From Porphyra umbilicalis (taxonomy: Eukaryota; Rhodophyta; Bangiophyceae; Bangiales; Bangiaceae): 64,000 bases of DNA. Shown here one piece after another: positions 11,792-22,198 of the stretch (position 1 is the first letter of the stretch; each line of letters starts with the position of its first letter). The notes beneath the pieces are model-generated. The model made no database searches, was not told the DNA's origin, and worked only from the letters and a program-made list of their open reading frames with translations. A program made the translations under genes and the position numbers. The DNA lies in contig KV918937.1 of the NCBI GenBank assembly GCA_002049455.2, positions 92,348-156,347 of the forward strand, read 5' to 3'.

Positions 11792-12399
11792 ATGCGCCGG
11801 CTGCCCGCCATTGCCCCCCCCTGCTCCGGTGCACGATGGCCGCCACCCCCGGCGCCAACTGCTGGCGCCGCCTTCGCATCGCCCGACGGCCACCTGCGGT
11901 TGGATGTGGCGTTGCCCATCGGGCAGGCCTACCGCTGGCGGCGCACGCCCGCCGTCATCCCGTGGATTCCCCTCCTCCCCCCTCCGCCCCCATCGTCGAC
12001 GGTCTTCCCCCCCCCGTAGCACGGCGGCGTCGCCCAATTCGGCCGCCGCCGCCGCAGCCGACGAGCCCCTCGTGTACGAGGATTGGGCGGGGGCCATCGA
12101 AGCGTGCCTCATTGTGTTGCGTCAACTGGCGCAGCTGCCGCGGGCGGTGCACGTCGGCAACCGAGACCTGCCCGTCTACTACCGGTTGGCCGCGTCGCTG
12201 CCGCCCGACGCGGACGCTGCCGCCGCCGACAATGCCATTCACGGCTACTTCCACGCGGCCGTCGACACGGACGTGCTCATAACCCGCTTTGCGGCCGCCG
12301 ACGGCCGCTTTGCCGCCGTGACCGCCGCCGCCCCTGCATTCCGCGGCTCTCGCGTCCGCCGCACCCCCCCCCCCCGAAGCGCTGTACCCCTACCTGTGA
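11792..12399 (+). CDS. Unassigned protein, frames broken at poly-C tracts
   Basis: A coding-like segment spread over two or three frames, each change falling at a C run (near 12007-12015 and 12364-12375). It begins with a sequence containing ASPDGHLRLDVALPIGQAY, continues with EPLVYEDWAGAIEACL and HGYFHAAVDTDVLITRF, and would end EALYPYL with a stop at 12397-12399. GC-rich third positions and ordinary composition between the C runs suggest real coding. The start could be ATG 11792 or ATG 11836. A faint resemblance of the middle to TRAPP small subunits is too weak to name it. Confidence 0.35.
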
Positions 12400-13113
12400 A
12401 CACCCCAGCGCCAGGTACCGCGCACGTCGACGATGGTGCACCAGGCTGTGTCTTGACGGCGCGAGCACGTCCACGTGTTTGGGTCCGAATAGGATATGGG
12501 TATAAGTCCGTCGCGCACGCGTGATTCGACCACCGCTCACGCCTAGTTATCCTTGCGGGGAAATCGGACTTGGCCACAGGGGAAGCGCGCATTCAAATCC
12601 CACCAAGACTAGAAGCAAGTCTCATGCTTAGCGAGATCGACCGGAGCGATGGGGCGAGTGACTGTCAGCACCGTGACCGGATATACGTTTCAATCGAGGG
12701 GATCGATATCAAGCGGCCTCTGCCGCGCACATGCGAGGGACAGGTGGCTGCCATTTGATCCAGACTCGATCGCACGTCGACCTGCACCTTGTACCCTGGC
12801 ATCTTGCGTGCTTTGAGGGTCAGTGAGGGGTGCGCGATAGCGTCGTTTCCCCCGCACAATGTTGTGTTTCCTGCGGCCGATAACCGTGACTGGAAACGGT
12901 TACTTGCCAGGGGAAACACCACATAAGCTTCAGGAAACACAAGGTTGAGATGTGCACCAGACATCAGAAAGGGCGATCACTGCTAGCCGTACGCGATTGT
13001 CACAAGGTGGATACCGCATCTATCATTGCGATCCGCAAGCCATGACTTATATCGAGCGCAAGGCCGGCACAGAGTGACGCGCATTCTTCTTCCGCCTCAG
13101 GCGCCACGGATTC
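12400..13113. other. Intergenic, no gene seen
   Basis: About 700 bp of mixed composition with only short open frames. I found no RNA gene, domain or repeat until the 181-bp array begins. Confidence 0.5.
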
Positions 13114-13735
13114 TTGGCCGGTAGGCGCCGTCCATGGTAAGCTACTTTGCCTCTTTTTTTGCCATAGCGGCGCTCTTACGGCATACGTGGGCCGCGAGCG
13201 CGGGCTTAGCCGTTCACCAGTAGTGGTTGTGCACGACGTCGCTGTCTTGGAATGCGCACGCTTACGCGGGACCGCCGTAGCGCAGCTCTTTTTTACTGCC
13301 GGCAGGCGTCGTCTATGGTACGCTGCTTTGCCTCGTTTGTTGCCGTTGCGGTGCTCTTAGGGCACATGTGGGCCGCGAGCGCGGGCTCAGCCGTGCACCA
13401 GGGGTAGGTGCGCAGGACGTGGCTCTCTTCGGATGCGCACGCGTACGCAGGACCGCCGTAGCGCAGCTCTTTTTTACTGCCGGCAGGCGTCGTCTATGGT
13501 ACGCTGCTTTGCCTCGTTTGTTGCCGTTGCGGTGCTCTTAGGGCACATGTGGGCCGTGAGCGCGGGCTCAGCCGTGCACCAGGGGTAGGTGCGCAGGACG
13601 TGGCTCTCTTCGGATGCGCACGCGTACGCAGGACCGCCGCAGCGCAGCTCTTTTTTACTGCCGGCAGGCGTCGTCTATGGTACGCTACTTTGCCTCGTTT
13701 CTTGCCGTTGTGGCGCTCTCAGGGCTCTTGTGAGC
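13114..13735. repeat. 181-bp tandem repeat, about 3.4 copies
   Basis: Units start near 13114, 13295, 13476 and 13657 (last one partial), giving a constant 181-bp period. Each begins around CCGGCAGGCGTCGTCTATGG and ends with a T-rich tract. Units 2 and 3 are nearly identical; unit 1 is more diverged. Short open frames crossing the units are by-products of the repetition. Confidence 0.95.
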
Positions 13736-14169
13736 GGGTGCAGTGACCCCCGGAGAGTACTCCGGGGAAGTCTTGATGTGGGCCTGTGTATGGTGGCTAT
13801 ATTTAGTTTGGTGTTCCATCGTCGATCCTCGCTTCGCTTGGTCGTGCAGCACATCGATATTGCTCGGGGCTTCGCGCCGACAGGGAGAAGAGTGTCGTGC
13901 TGCAGTGGCAAATATTGTGACCAATATTATCATTGACGGCATTTATTATAATCTCGTACGTATCACAAAGTTTGTGACAAGCTTGGCTATTATCGCTTGC
14001 AACATTTGACAGCAGTAGCACCCCTTCTATCGCCGCGTCGACTTTCCCGTCTGCCCTTCCGCTGCTCCAGGACTGCCATTGATGATGGTCGCGCGCCCAT
14101 TTCCAGGGGCCCCATGCGCGCCACACTCCGGCGGGCTCCGCTCCGCCATGTCCACCAACTGCGGCGGCC

Positions 14170-15090
14170 AACGGCAGTCTCGGCGAGAAGAGCCGCGCGC
14201 CCGTGCTGAAGTGGGCCGAAGTGCTGCTGCCTGTGGAGGCCGCGCTGGGCGTGTGCCCGCTGGCGGCGGTGGGTGCGTTTCCGGCCGCTGCTGCCGCAAG
14301 GTCGGTCGCTGTGGCGGGGGCGGAGGACGTCGTGCCGCCCGTGGTGGCGGTTCTGGGCTTGCGGCCGCTAGCGGATGGGGGCGTGCTACCCGCTGCCGCC
14401 GCCGCCAAGTCGGTCGTTGCGGCACACGGCGGTGGGCGTGATGCCGGCCGCTGCCCCCGCCAGGTTGGCGGTTGTGGCGGGAGCGGGGCAGACGTGTTGC
14501 CGCGCGCGGGGGCGGTGATGGGCTTGCTGCCGCGGGCGACGGGTCGAAGGCGTGTTGTTGGCTGCCGACGTCGCCACGTCGGACTTTTTGGCGCGGGGGG
14601 GGGCGCATGTGGTCCTGCGCGCGGGGGCGGCGCTGAGCTGTCGGCCGCCGGCGTCTGGGGGGGGCCTTGCTGCCGGCTGCCGACGTCGCCACGTCGGTCG
14701 CACTAGCGTGGGGGAGGTGGACGTGATGCCGCGCGCGGGGGCGGTGCTAGGCGTGCTGCCGCCGCCGGCCGAGGGCGCTTTGTCGGCTGCCGCGGTCTCC
14801 AAGTCAGTCATTCTGGCGGGGGCGGGGAGGGGAGTGGACGTGGCGGACGTGGTGTCGCGCGGGGGGGGGGCGGACGTGGCGGACGTGGTGTCGCGCGCGA
14901 GGGTGGTGCTGGGATTGTTGTCGTAGACGGGGGGGGGCCTGCTGCCGGTCGCTGGGCCGCCAAGTTGGCGGCTGTGTCGGGGAAGGCCGACGTTGTGCCG
15001 TGCGCGAGAAGGGTGCTGTGCTTTCTCCCGCCAGTGGCGGCAGGCGTGTTGCCGGCTGCCGCCGCCGTCGAGTCTGTCCTGGGGGCGCAG
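14170..15090. repeat. Degenerate ~110-bp minisatellite, possibly coding on the minus strand
   Basis: A landmark of the type AAGTCGGTCG recurs at about 14301, 14409, 14464, 14579, 14693, 14803, 14963 and 15072, usually 108-115 bp apart. On the minus strand the units translate to a recurring pattern of about 36 residues (DLAAAAAGxxPxAA...GxTSxxP), but frame breaks at G runs split it. A non-repetitive minus-strand lead-in starting at ATG 15353 could be the N-terminus of a repeat protein. Whether it is expressed cannot be told from sequence. Confidence 0.75.
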
Positions 15091-15628
15091 GGGGCAGCCG
15101 TGCTGCCGCGCAACACGACGAGGACGAGGCGCTCGGCGGGGTGCGTGGCTGTGGGGACGAGTCGAAAGGTGGCATTGCCAGCATGTGCATGAATAAAACA
15201 ACGCACGACGACAAGAACACCGTCCCAATGGTCAATGGCATTCGGCCAGATTACCAGCTTGTTATGTCTTGTACTGAGATACATTGGTCCCTCCAGCCTC
15301 ATGTGTACCAAAGCACACCGTGACAGCGGGACGCCTGATGCGGCTGTCCCCACAGCCTCAAATGTGCCCTACGAGCAGCAGCATCTTAGGCGAATGTGCC
15401 ACTTGTGACGTGGCGCGAGGCGCAAGGTGCAATGGTGCAATATGGCGACAGTGAGCGACGAATATCATAGCGACTGGACAAGGCAGGCAGCATGAAATGA
15501 ACACGTAAAGAACCCTGCCGCCCCAAAGCAAATCCCACGATGCAAACGACCCTTCTCCAGGCTCCGAGTCAGTGAGCCTATGACACCTCGCCACACGCCC
15601 ACCAAACGCGTCAAGTCAGCCGACCGGC
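15091..15628. other. Intergenic between minisatellite and protease gene
   Basis: About 540 bp. It holds the possible non-repetitive minus-strand lead-in (ATG at 15353) described for the minisatellite and the region 3' of the protease gene. An AATAAA lies on the + strand near 15191 but has no obvious + strand gene. Confidence 0.4.
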
Positions 15629-17461
15629 TCAACAACACGCGTCATCCGGCATGGGGCGTTGATGAAAACGATAAGCAGCTCGCAACACCGTGTGCACTTG
15701 AGACAGGAGCATGAGAGACGCCCCCGCGCCGCGACGCATGCCGCACTTGGCAGACGCCTCTAGTATGGCGGCGGCAAACCAAGGGGCCAGTCGATGACGG
15801 CTTGCAGGAGGGTGCCACTGGGCGACGCCCGTGGCAAAGAGGTTGACAAAAGCCGGCGTAAAGCCATCCGTCTTGTCGAAGACGGAGCAGAGGGTGCGCG
15901 CCACCACCAGCTCCATCGGCAAATCCCACCGGCGGAAGTCAGCCATCCATCGGGCCGCGTGAGCATCTGTCTCGTCCTCCCGCGCCCGCTTTCGCTTCCT
16001 TGACATACTCCCAGATGGTGGAAGGTCGGCCGCAAGAGAGATGTTGGTTGAAGAGGCGGGCAAGATGCCCAGGAGAAAGTCCATCTCGCCAGCGTTGCCG
16101 TCTTCTGCGACAGTCGCGGCAGTCGCGGCTGTATGTGCCTTGGCGGTGACCGGGGGTCCCTTGGAAGCGCCACCGAGTCGAGCCGCGCCCCCCGGTGCTT
16201 GGCCGGCAGGATTGACATCCGCGAGCGTCGCAGCGACCTTCGCGTCCCCGGTCGTCGACTTCGGGTTCCCAACCGCCGGGATGGAGGGCCCCAGGCCGGT
16301 ATAACGCGTCTGCTCCAGCGGTCCGTACGCCGCAGACGGCTGCCCCCCCTCGCTCGGCCCCACAGACGGCTGCCCCCCCTCGCTCGGTCCCGCAGACAGC
16401 CGTCCCCCCTCGCTCGGTCCCGCCGACGGCTGCCCCCCCTCGCTCGGCCTCGCCGACGGCTGCCTTCCCTCGCTCGGTCGCGCAGACGGCTTCCCCCCCT
16501 CGCTCGGCCCCGCACCAGCTCTCGTCGAGCGCAAGCGACGCCGCCGCTTCGGTCGCGCGTCGACCAGCTCACCCTTGGCGTCAGGCTCCCGCTCCGTCAG
16601 CGTCTTGCAAAGATTGCGCATGGTGGCGCGCGTTAGTAGATTGAAGTTCTTCGCCCACGCCCTTGTGCCCACGCCGTCCGCGCGCAACAGCGAGGAGCGC
16701 TCACCAGCGGGGCATGCAAAGAACGACCGTAAGAACGACAGCGCAAACAGACCACAGTCGTGAAAGTTGGGTTGCTGGGGCACATCCGGCGAGGTGACGG
16801 CGAGGCAAGACAGCGACCATCCTTGCCGAAGTCCTCCATCGTTAGCTCCAACAACGCCACGCCGCATGCACTCGTGCTCCAACCACTCAATAACAGAGCT
16901 AGACGCACGTCCGGCGATCGATACCGAGCCCAACGAGTTTAAGAAAGCGAGAGTAGCCGTCGGCGACCCCGTGTGCGCGGCACCACCAGCGGCTGTCATG
17001 CCCAAAGCCCTGTGCAAACGTTGAACCCCCGAAAGCACAGCAATCCACCAATGATTGCCCTCACAGAAAAATAACACCCAGGTAGAGAAAGAAAAGATAT
17101 CTACAGACCGAGTCATAGCGGTCACACGAGACGCCCCCCCCCCCACGTCTCGCAAAAGCTTGTTCCAAATACTACAAAACACCAGGCAGTCGGCAGAGTC
17201 CTCCGGGGAGAGCTCCTCTTCCCAGATGTACCGGGCGATGGCGTCCACGACGCCGTCGCGCAAGTCCGTCCCGTCCTCGAGGCTCATGCAGTCCGCCCGG
17301 TTGACGGTGATCGGGCCACCTCGGCCTCGGGCGTACGTGAAGATGACGTCATGGGGCTGCGCACGGACGCCACGCGACGCCCCGGTCCAGGTATTGTCGT
17401 CATTGCTACCGTCTGGGGGCGCAGGCGCCGGTTGCAAGTCACGACCGCTGCGAGTCCGCAT
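15629..17461 (-). CDS. Ulp1-like (C48) cysteine protease with repeat linker
   Basis: 610 residues from ATG 17461. The N-terminal 250 residues look like a Ulp1/SENP-type peptidase: GNHWWIAVL gives the catalytic His (about H137), and QQPNFHDCGLFAL gives the oxyanion Gln and nucleophile Cys (about C236). The usual acidic triad position, Asp in a DSL motif, reads NSLG here (about N175), so the triad would be Cys-His-Asn. Residues 325-385 are a 10-residue repeat (PSEGGQPSAG type). The C-terminal 150 residues contain a basic KRKR cluster and an unassigned helical domain. Ulp1 domains process SUMO-like modifiers, but many are carried by DNA transposons. The isolated position near other mobile-element genes makes an element-borne protease plausible; that is inference. 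Confidence 0.7.
   Translation of the reverse strand: MRTRSGRDLQPAPAPPDGSNDDNTWTGASRGVRAQPHDVIFTYARGRGGPITVNRADCMSLEDGTDLRDGVVDAIARYIWEEELSPEDSADCLVFCSIWNKLLRDVGGGASRVTAMTRSVDIFSFSTWVLFFCEGNHWWIAVLSGVQRLHRALGMTAAGGAAHTGSPTATLAFLNSLGSVSIAGRASSSVIEWLEHECMRRGVVGANDGGLRQGWSLSCLAVTSPDVPQQPNFHDCGLFALSFLRSFFACPAGERSSLLRADGVGTRAWAKNFNLLTRATMRNLCKTLTEREPDAKGELVDARPKRRRRLRSTRAGAGPSEGGKPSARPSEGRQPSARPSEGGQPSAGPSEGGRLSAGPSEGGQPSVGPSEGGQPSAAYGPLEQTRYTGLGPSIPAVGNPKSTTGDAKVAATLADVNPAGQAPGGAARLGGASKGPPVTAKAHTAATAATVAEDGNAGEMDFLLGILPASSTNISLAADLPPSGSMSRKRKRAREDETDAHAARWMADFRRWDLPMELVVARTLCSVFDKTDGFTPAFVNLFATGVAQWHPPASRHRLAPWFAAAILEASAKCGMRRGAGASLMLLSQVHTVLRAAYRFHQRPMPDDACC
16331..16514. repeat. 30-bp in-frame tandem repeat, about 6 copies
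   Basis: The 30-bp period is exact; each unit is built around CGCTCGG...GACGGCTGCCCCCCCT. Because 30 is a multiple of three, copy number can change without breaking the protease frame. It encodes the PSEGGQPSAG linker. Confidence 0.95.
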
Positions 17462-18930
17462 GGTGAGCTGCACGTCGCTCGCGGGCCAACAAACAGCGCC
17501 AAGACGCTGCGTGGCTGGTGCTGCGGCTCAAGACAGCGCAGCGAAAGGAAATCACGTTGGGAGCACGGCGAGGACGCCACGCGCCTGACAAGCTGCATCT
17601 CGAAGCACAGTGTAAATGCCGCATCGAACCTTGTATGCAATTTATCAATCGTGTATGCACTTGTTATCGCGTACTCTGATAACATTCTAGTCCAGCAGTT
17701 TGATAGTACGTCCTAATGGAGGACCGCTGCCCCTCCCTGCTACCGCACACGGCCTCCGCCCCCGCCTGTGGCCCTTGCCCACACCTGCTGCCAACACACC
17801 AAACCCGCCGCCCCCGCCCACGCGCCCGCCCATTGCCCACGTCCGCGCCCGCTGCCCCCGCCCGCGCGGGCTGCCACCGTCACTGGGTGATACTCTCGCC
17901 CCCGCCCTGTGCCCGCGCCGCTGGCCGTCACTATCGACGCTCGTCACCGCCTTTTCGACGATGGTGGCCGCCCCCACTACGGTGACTAGAATGGTTTTTC
18001 ACTTGTTGCAGTGTTTCTTGCTTCAAGAAGGTAATATATGTATTAGGCGGTCCATAGGTATAGTGGTAGGGTTGTGGCAGCGCCAGCAGTCTCGAACTGG
18101 TGGCGCGTTGCCTGTCCAGAAAAGCATGAAGAACAGGATTCTGTGTCAAACGACGCATACGGCAGGCAAGTACGTTTGAGGTATCTCGATAAACCCGATG
18201 GAAACTGCTCCAGGCGGGTTGCGAAGCGCAGCCGAGTGACGCACTGTACCGTGCAGTGTCAGCCGAGCCTCCCATGCAAGACCATGTTGCTCTGTGAGAT
18301 CGGAACATCAGACCTGACACTGGCCGTGACTGCCAATCTCCGGATCTTGCGGGCCAGGACCGCGCATCCCTGTGACGCCTGCGGAGTTGCAGCCGCTTGG
18401 TCTCATGTCAGACGAAGAATCGAATTACAGTACTCTTCGCTTCCGTCGCGTCAGTGTTGCGCGCGCGGTCGACCAACGGCGAGTTGAATGCAGCCTGAAA
18501 ACGAGAAACTCTCGCAAGACACCGCGTGCGTATCGAGCTCCTCTGCCTATCGCATTCCTGGCGCTCATGCAGTCTGGCAAGCCGACTCCTAGACTGACGT
18601 CTGACGTGCAGCACGCACTGCTTTGTCTCCGTTCCTGGAAAAATAGCCGTCTTCCACGGAAAGGTTCGCGGTGTCAGCGGTCAACAATTGTCTCGGGCTT
18701 GAAGACGCATGACATGCATGACAATGCCGTCCACGGTAGCGTGACACGCACCAATTTGCATGTCAGCAGCACAGCCTCGACGCAAAGTCAGATGTCCGAC
18801 TCGCGTCCAAGGTGACAGACCACGTGGCGGCGCACGCGTTGAGCGCTCCCCCCACCGCGCTTTTACGCCGGCGTTTTCCGGACAGGAATGTCCTCTGCAT
18901 TTATCAGTCATCGCAAGTGGGAAAATACCA
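17462..18930. other. Intergenic, no convincing gene
   Basis: About 1.5 kb. 17.7-17.95 kb is C-rich, proline-coding low complexity. At 18050-18120 lies a sequence with a tRNA-like A box (TATAGTGGTAGG) and a T-loop-like TCTCGAA, but with too little room between them for a tRNA. Short frames near 18.4-18.8 kb show no domain. Confidence 0.4.
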
Positions 18931-18961
18931 GCCTTCGGATCCGGCAGCCAGATCCGAAGGC
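18931..18961. repeat. Perfect 11-bp stem hairpin
   Basis: GCCTTCGGATC (18931-18941) and GATCCGAAGGC (18951-18961) are exact reverse complements around a 9-base spacer. No gene is adjacent that would make it an obvious terminator. Confidence 0.9.
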
Positions 18962-19206
18962 TCAGAATCGAACCCCCCCTCACACAGGCCTGCACGCAGC
19001 AGCTTCCCAGTCAGCCTGGGCATGGCATTCACTGCCATTACAGACAGTGCTGACAGCATCGCACTATCAGGCCTGTGGACTTCAAATTCTTGTACAGCCA
19101 TTGATGCTGTCGCCAATGCTTCCGTCCACAGCATTTTTCCCAGGTTGTTCTTTTCGCCGCCTTTGCGTGCAAATTCTGTGAGTGCCCAACCTTTTTCGTA
19201 TGAGCG
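18962..19206. other. Intergenic
   Basis: Unremarkable sequence between the hairpin and the 24-bp repeat. No feature seen. Confidence 0.4.
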
Positions 19207-19278
19207 GCTCCGCGGTGCTTTGTGACAGCAGCTCCGCGTTGCTTTGTGACAGCAGCTCCGCGGAGCTCTGTGACCGTG
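19207..19278. repeat. 24-bp tandem repeat, 3 copies
   Basis: GCTCCGCG..GCTTTGTGAC repeats with a 24-bp period starting at 19207, 19231 and 19255; the third copy is diverged. Confidence 0.85.
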
Positions 19279-20656
19279 CTGCTCAATCCGCACTGTGCAC
19301 TGATCCCACTGATCCCACCGCCACGCACGCAGATTCCTCCGCAGTTGCACACGGCGCTTCCGCGATTATCGCAGATTCGCGCTTCTTCATAGCTGCGCTC
19401 AGCTGCCCGGCTGAGCACCGCGCTTGCTTGGGACGCTCGATCTGATACCCAGAAGAAGCTACTGGTCAGAGGGGGGCCCGCCAGGGCAGGGCTGCGGCCG
19501 CGCGGGAGGGATGGGCGGGGGGTGCTTTGCGGGCGCAGGGGTGCAGGGGGTGCGGTGCGGAAGTCGCGGGGCGCAGGATACGACCTTCAGCCTTGAGTGC
19601 GGATTCGAAGGCGTCGGGGGGGAGGGAAAGGGCCGGGGGGGGAGGGAAAGGGCCGGGGGGGGAGGCGGGTGGCCATGCCAGGCGGTCGGGGGGGGGGGTG
19701 GCCACGTGGCCCTCTCCGCTGGCCGCCGCCGGCCGGCAGGCAGGAAGGGCTGGCGATGGGGCGGGGCGACGTGCCGCCACTGACAGGTGGGCGGGCGGGG
19801 ATGGGGTAAGGGCGCGGGGTGCGGCCCTACGGCCCGTGCGGGACGGCGACGCTCGGAGGAGGGCAGGTCAGTCGGAAGGGGGTAGGTGGTGGTCGGCGTG
19901 AGAGCGCCTGGCCCCGACGGCTCGCGCACCGCCGAGCCCCTTGAAGCACCCCCCCTGCCGAGCCCCGATTCACCCGCCACGGGCGGGCGAGCGGCCGCCG
20001 TCAGGCGCGCAGCTTGATGCAGATGCATGGCCTATGCCTCTTGATGGGTGCGTGGCGTGTTCATGCTCAAATTGAGGGGCCGATCACAGCCTTGCGGGCG
20101 GGCCACACAGAGGAGCGCCGTGACTCGTGACACCTCCGGCGGGCGCCGCACGTCGCTCGTGGCGGCAGCGGCTCGCCTCGCTCACAGTGCGTTGCAACCC
20201 CTTGCAAGGCCCCTGCGGCCACGCCCACGCACGGCCTTTCCACGCCTCGGCACACAGACCCGTTGACCACGAGGCTGGACTAGAGCTACGCTCCGTTCCT
20301 CACGCAGACCGCACCTGGGCAGGCCCTGCCCGACAGTACTGTAATACATTGCTACATGAGGCGACTTGTGGCCACGGAACGCCACGCAGAGGCTGCCGAC
20401 GAGGTGCGACTGGCCGCTGAGAAAGAGCGGTCAGCTGTTGCTGACAGAAGTGCACTGCTGTAACCCGCATCGGTTGTCAGCCCCGCGCCCCCCCCCATTT
20501 CCAGGCTCACTTCCATCCTTCCATGCAAACGCACACAACGTAGACAACGGCGCACACGCACACGTCCCGCCCCTCTGATGGAAGCTCCTGGGCGGTGGCC
20601 TGGCGGCTGGCGGGATCCCACCCCTCTGATGGACGCTACTGGGGGGTGTCCTGGCC
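19279..20656. other. GC-rich low-complexity intergenic DNA
   Basis: About 1.4 kb with long G runs at 19.6-19.7 kb (including a short repeat of GGGAAAGGGCCGGGGGGGGA). Open frames here are Pro-, Gly- or Arg-rich and exist on both strands because stops are rare. I cannot support a gene. Confidence 0.45.
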
Positions 20657-20935
20657 GGTGCTCCCCCGTCGCTGCCGGGCCCTCCCCGGTTGGACACGCT
20701 CCCCCGTCGGTTGCCGCCGGTTGCTCCTCCGTCGCCGCCGGTTGCTATTCCGTCGCCGCCGGTTGCTCATCCGTTCCCGCCGGGTGCTCCTCCGTCGCCG
20801 CAGGGTGCTCCCCCATCCCCGGCCGGGTGCTCCTTCGTCGCCGCTGCGCGCTCCCCCGTCGCCTCCGATTGCTCCTACATCGCCGTCGGGTGCTCCCCCA
20901 TCGACGCCGGGTGCTCCCCCATCGCCGTCGGGTGA
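20657..20935. repeat. 21-bp minisatellite, about 12 units
   Basis: Units such as GGTGCTCCTCCGTCGCCGCCG recur every 21 bp. The array is regular from about 20720 to 20935, with degenerate copies to the left. Twenty-one is a multiple of three, so the minus-strand frame entering from the helicase fragment stays open through it as a 7-residue repeat. Confidence 0.9.
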
Positions 20936-21856
20936 CCGCGACGTTGGTGCCACGCACCTGCGTGTGCTTGTCCCAGATGTCGTTGGACACGCCCACCGAC
21001 GTCTCGTTCAGCAACGCAATGTCCGCATCGGTCTGGTCCCCCACGCGGACCCGGCGCAGCACGTGCAGCAGCTGCAAGTCGCGCGCCTGGCGGTGCGCGC
21101 CTGCAAGCACGTGAATTGTACCCCACGCCCCGCACACCGTCTGCCGCCATGTCAGCGTCTCAAACATGAAGGGCTCCGTGTCCGTCTCCTTTTGGCCGAT
21201 CGCCGCAAGCTTGCATGGATCGCCGGCTACTGTATTCATGCAGTGCAACCACGCCAAAACAGGACAGCCGGCCGAAACAGAAAACAGGCAGATAGCAGAC
21301 AATGCAATGTGAGTTGGAACCCAACTGGAAAGTCAGAACAGAGGGGTAGGCAAAGCTATGGAAAAGCGAGAAACCACACCGACAGCCGACAATGGAGGAA
21401 CGTAAACGTACAGATTACTTGGCGTCCGCCCTAGGGCTCTCCTTGCATGTGGGTGGGCGACAGCGAGCGCAGCACGAACTCCAGTAGAGAAAAATGCCGG
21501 GCGGGAAACGTCGGCGCCTCGTCAATGAAAACGACGTGCGACCGCTCCAAAATGCCGCGGATGCGGGGCTTGCTCATCACCATCTCCAGCGTCCTCTCCT
21601 TCGAAAGCTCTACCGGCGACGCACCGATGTGCGAGTGGTACGCTTGCCCGTCAATCAGCCGCGCGGCCGCCCAGGTCCACGACATGACCAGCACGGCCGC
21701 GTCGCCGTGGTCTCGCCGAGCCGCGGCGATACACGGCTGCAACACCCGGGACTTCCCACAGCCCGCCGGACCCAGGACAGCCACGTTCGTGCCACTCAAA
21801 AAGGACGCCCACACAGCCCGCTGCCCCTGGTCAAAGGAAGCCACAATGGGGTCCAT
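20936..21856 (-). pseudogene. PIF1-like helicase, truncated
   Basis: The first segment starts at ATG 21856 (MDPIVASFDQGQRAVWASF) and has Walker A GPAGCGKS, a motif I segment (WTWAAARLIDG) and Walker B VVFIDEAPTFP. It ends near 21431. A second segment on the same strand (about 21230-20936) continues exactly as PIF1 helicases do: VAGDPCKLAAIG (motif III), HRQARDLQLLHVLRRVRVG, then DADIALLNET and RGTNVAV. An intron of about 200 bp should join them, but I cannot fix its borders. The frame then runs into the 21-bp minisatellite, and the C-terminal helicase domain (the usual HxSQG region) is nowhere in the window. It is therefore truncated or replaced by the repeat. PIF1 helicases are telomere/mitochondrial proteins in hosts and are also carried by Helitron-type elements; the fragment cannot decide between these. 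Confidence 0.75.
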
Positions 21857-22198
21857 GGTCGTTGATGGTGTGGGGGAAGGCAAAAAAAAAGAACAGGATG
21901 GCGACGCACGCGGCCTCCGGGCAGGGGCATGGCGGTGATCTGGGCCGTTGGCGGACGAGGTGCGCCCCAACGACACGCCGGAGAGAACACGCGCTGGATC
22001 AGAATCCACCGTCTCTGTGCCAGTGCTTTGCGGGCGGGCCCGCCCGCCGACCGCCTCCGCGTCCCCCCCCTCGGCGACACGGCACGAACCGCGAGGTGGC
22101 GGCCTCCCCCCCCTTCCCCCCCCTTCCCCTTCCCCCCCCCCCACCCCTTTTCGCTCCCTTTCTACGCACCCACCCCCAGACGAATCCCCAGCTTTTGA

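Noticed and set aside
11792..12399. TRAPPC2L-like protein assignment
   Set aside because: Only a short stretch (YFHAAVDTDVL) vaguely resembles TRAPP small subunits, and the following conserved blocks are absent.
13114..13735. CRISPR-like array
   Set aside because: The whole 181-bp unit repeats with no unique spacers, and the genome is eukaryotic.
18053..18115. Possible tRNA gene (A-box-like TATAGTGGTAGG and a T-loop-like TCTCGAA)
   Set aside because: The distance between the two boxes is too short for an anticodon arm and variable loop, and no acceptor stem pairs.
19459..20028. Proline-rich 189-residue minus-strand open frame
   Set aside because: Pure low complexity opposite long G runs; no domain or splice evidence.
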